Shown in pieces: positions 9,961 through 64,000 of a stretch of 64,000 nt of DNA. Each line of letters begins with the position of its first letter. The stretch's first letter is position 1. The stretch is from Progne subis subis (Eukaryota > Chordata > Aves > Passeriformes > Hirundinidae), in contig JAKJHU010000023.1 in the NCBI GenBank assembly GCA_022316685.1, forward strand, positions 6,621,192 through 6,685,191, in the 5' to 3' direction. The translations under genes and the position numbers were made by a program. Below the pieces are notes generated by a model. The model worked only from the letters and a program-made list of their open reading frames with translations. It had not been told where the DNA came from and made no database searches.

Positions 9961-64000
<54,040 letters not shown>

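Overview
The window is vertebrate nuclear DNA, most likely from a bird. Genes are split into short exons with consensus GT/AG junctions, introns are moderate in size, and interspersed repeats are sparse. The one LINE remnant I recognise is a CR1 3' end, the dominant LINE of birds and other sauropsids. Species cannot be fixed from the sequence, and a non-avian sauropsid is not excluded.

Two protein genes are present, arranged tail to tail. KLHL34 (+ strand, coding exon 4202-5989) is an intact BTB-BACK-Kelch protein of 595 residues. CNKSR2 (- strand) enters from the right edge and ends at 9961. Seven coding exons of CNKSR2 lie in the window, all with matching splice phases. They encode the last 421 residues: the C-terminal half of the PH domain, a serine/proline-rich linker, an acidic run, a conserved C-terminal region and the terminal PDZ ligand ETHV. 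The same convergent pair lies on human Xp22, so the block is conserved synteny.

Layout: 1-3.1 kb is intergenic with a 51-nt T tract. At 3.1-4.1 kb there is a candidate KLHL34 promoter, a short 5'-UTR intron with a TACTAAC branch point, and a four-codon upstream ORF in strong start context. KLHL34 follows. The region 5.99-9.96 kb holds both 3' UTRs and, between them, about 530 bp of (GGGAAA)n turning into (GGAAA)n. From 10 to 64 kb the sequence is CNKSR2 exons and introns; the largest complete intron is 33.7 kb (13445-47113). The introns hold an apparent solo LTR at 55950-56509, a second LTR-like block at 18.9-19.5 kb, the CR1 scrap near 54.9 kb, A/C-only tracts, microsatellites and several AT-rich unique blocks that look like candidate conserved non-coding elements.

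The two genes are not known to share a pathway. KLHL34 is a predicted cullin-3 substrate adaptor. CNKSR2 (CNK2/MAGUIN) is a synaptic scaffold linking Ras/Raf and Rho-family signalling to PSD-95-type proteins. I found no RNA genes, CRISPR arrays or unfamiliar gene clusters. The most unusual structure is the purine repeat array between the convergent 3' ends.
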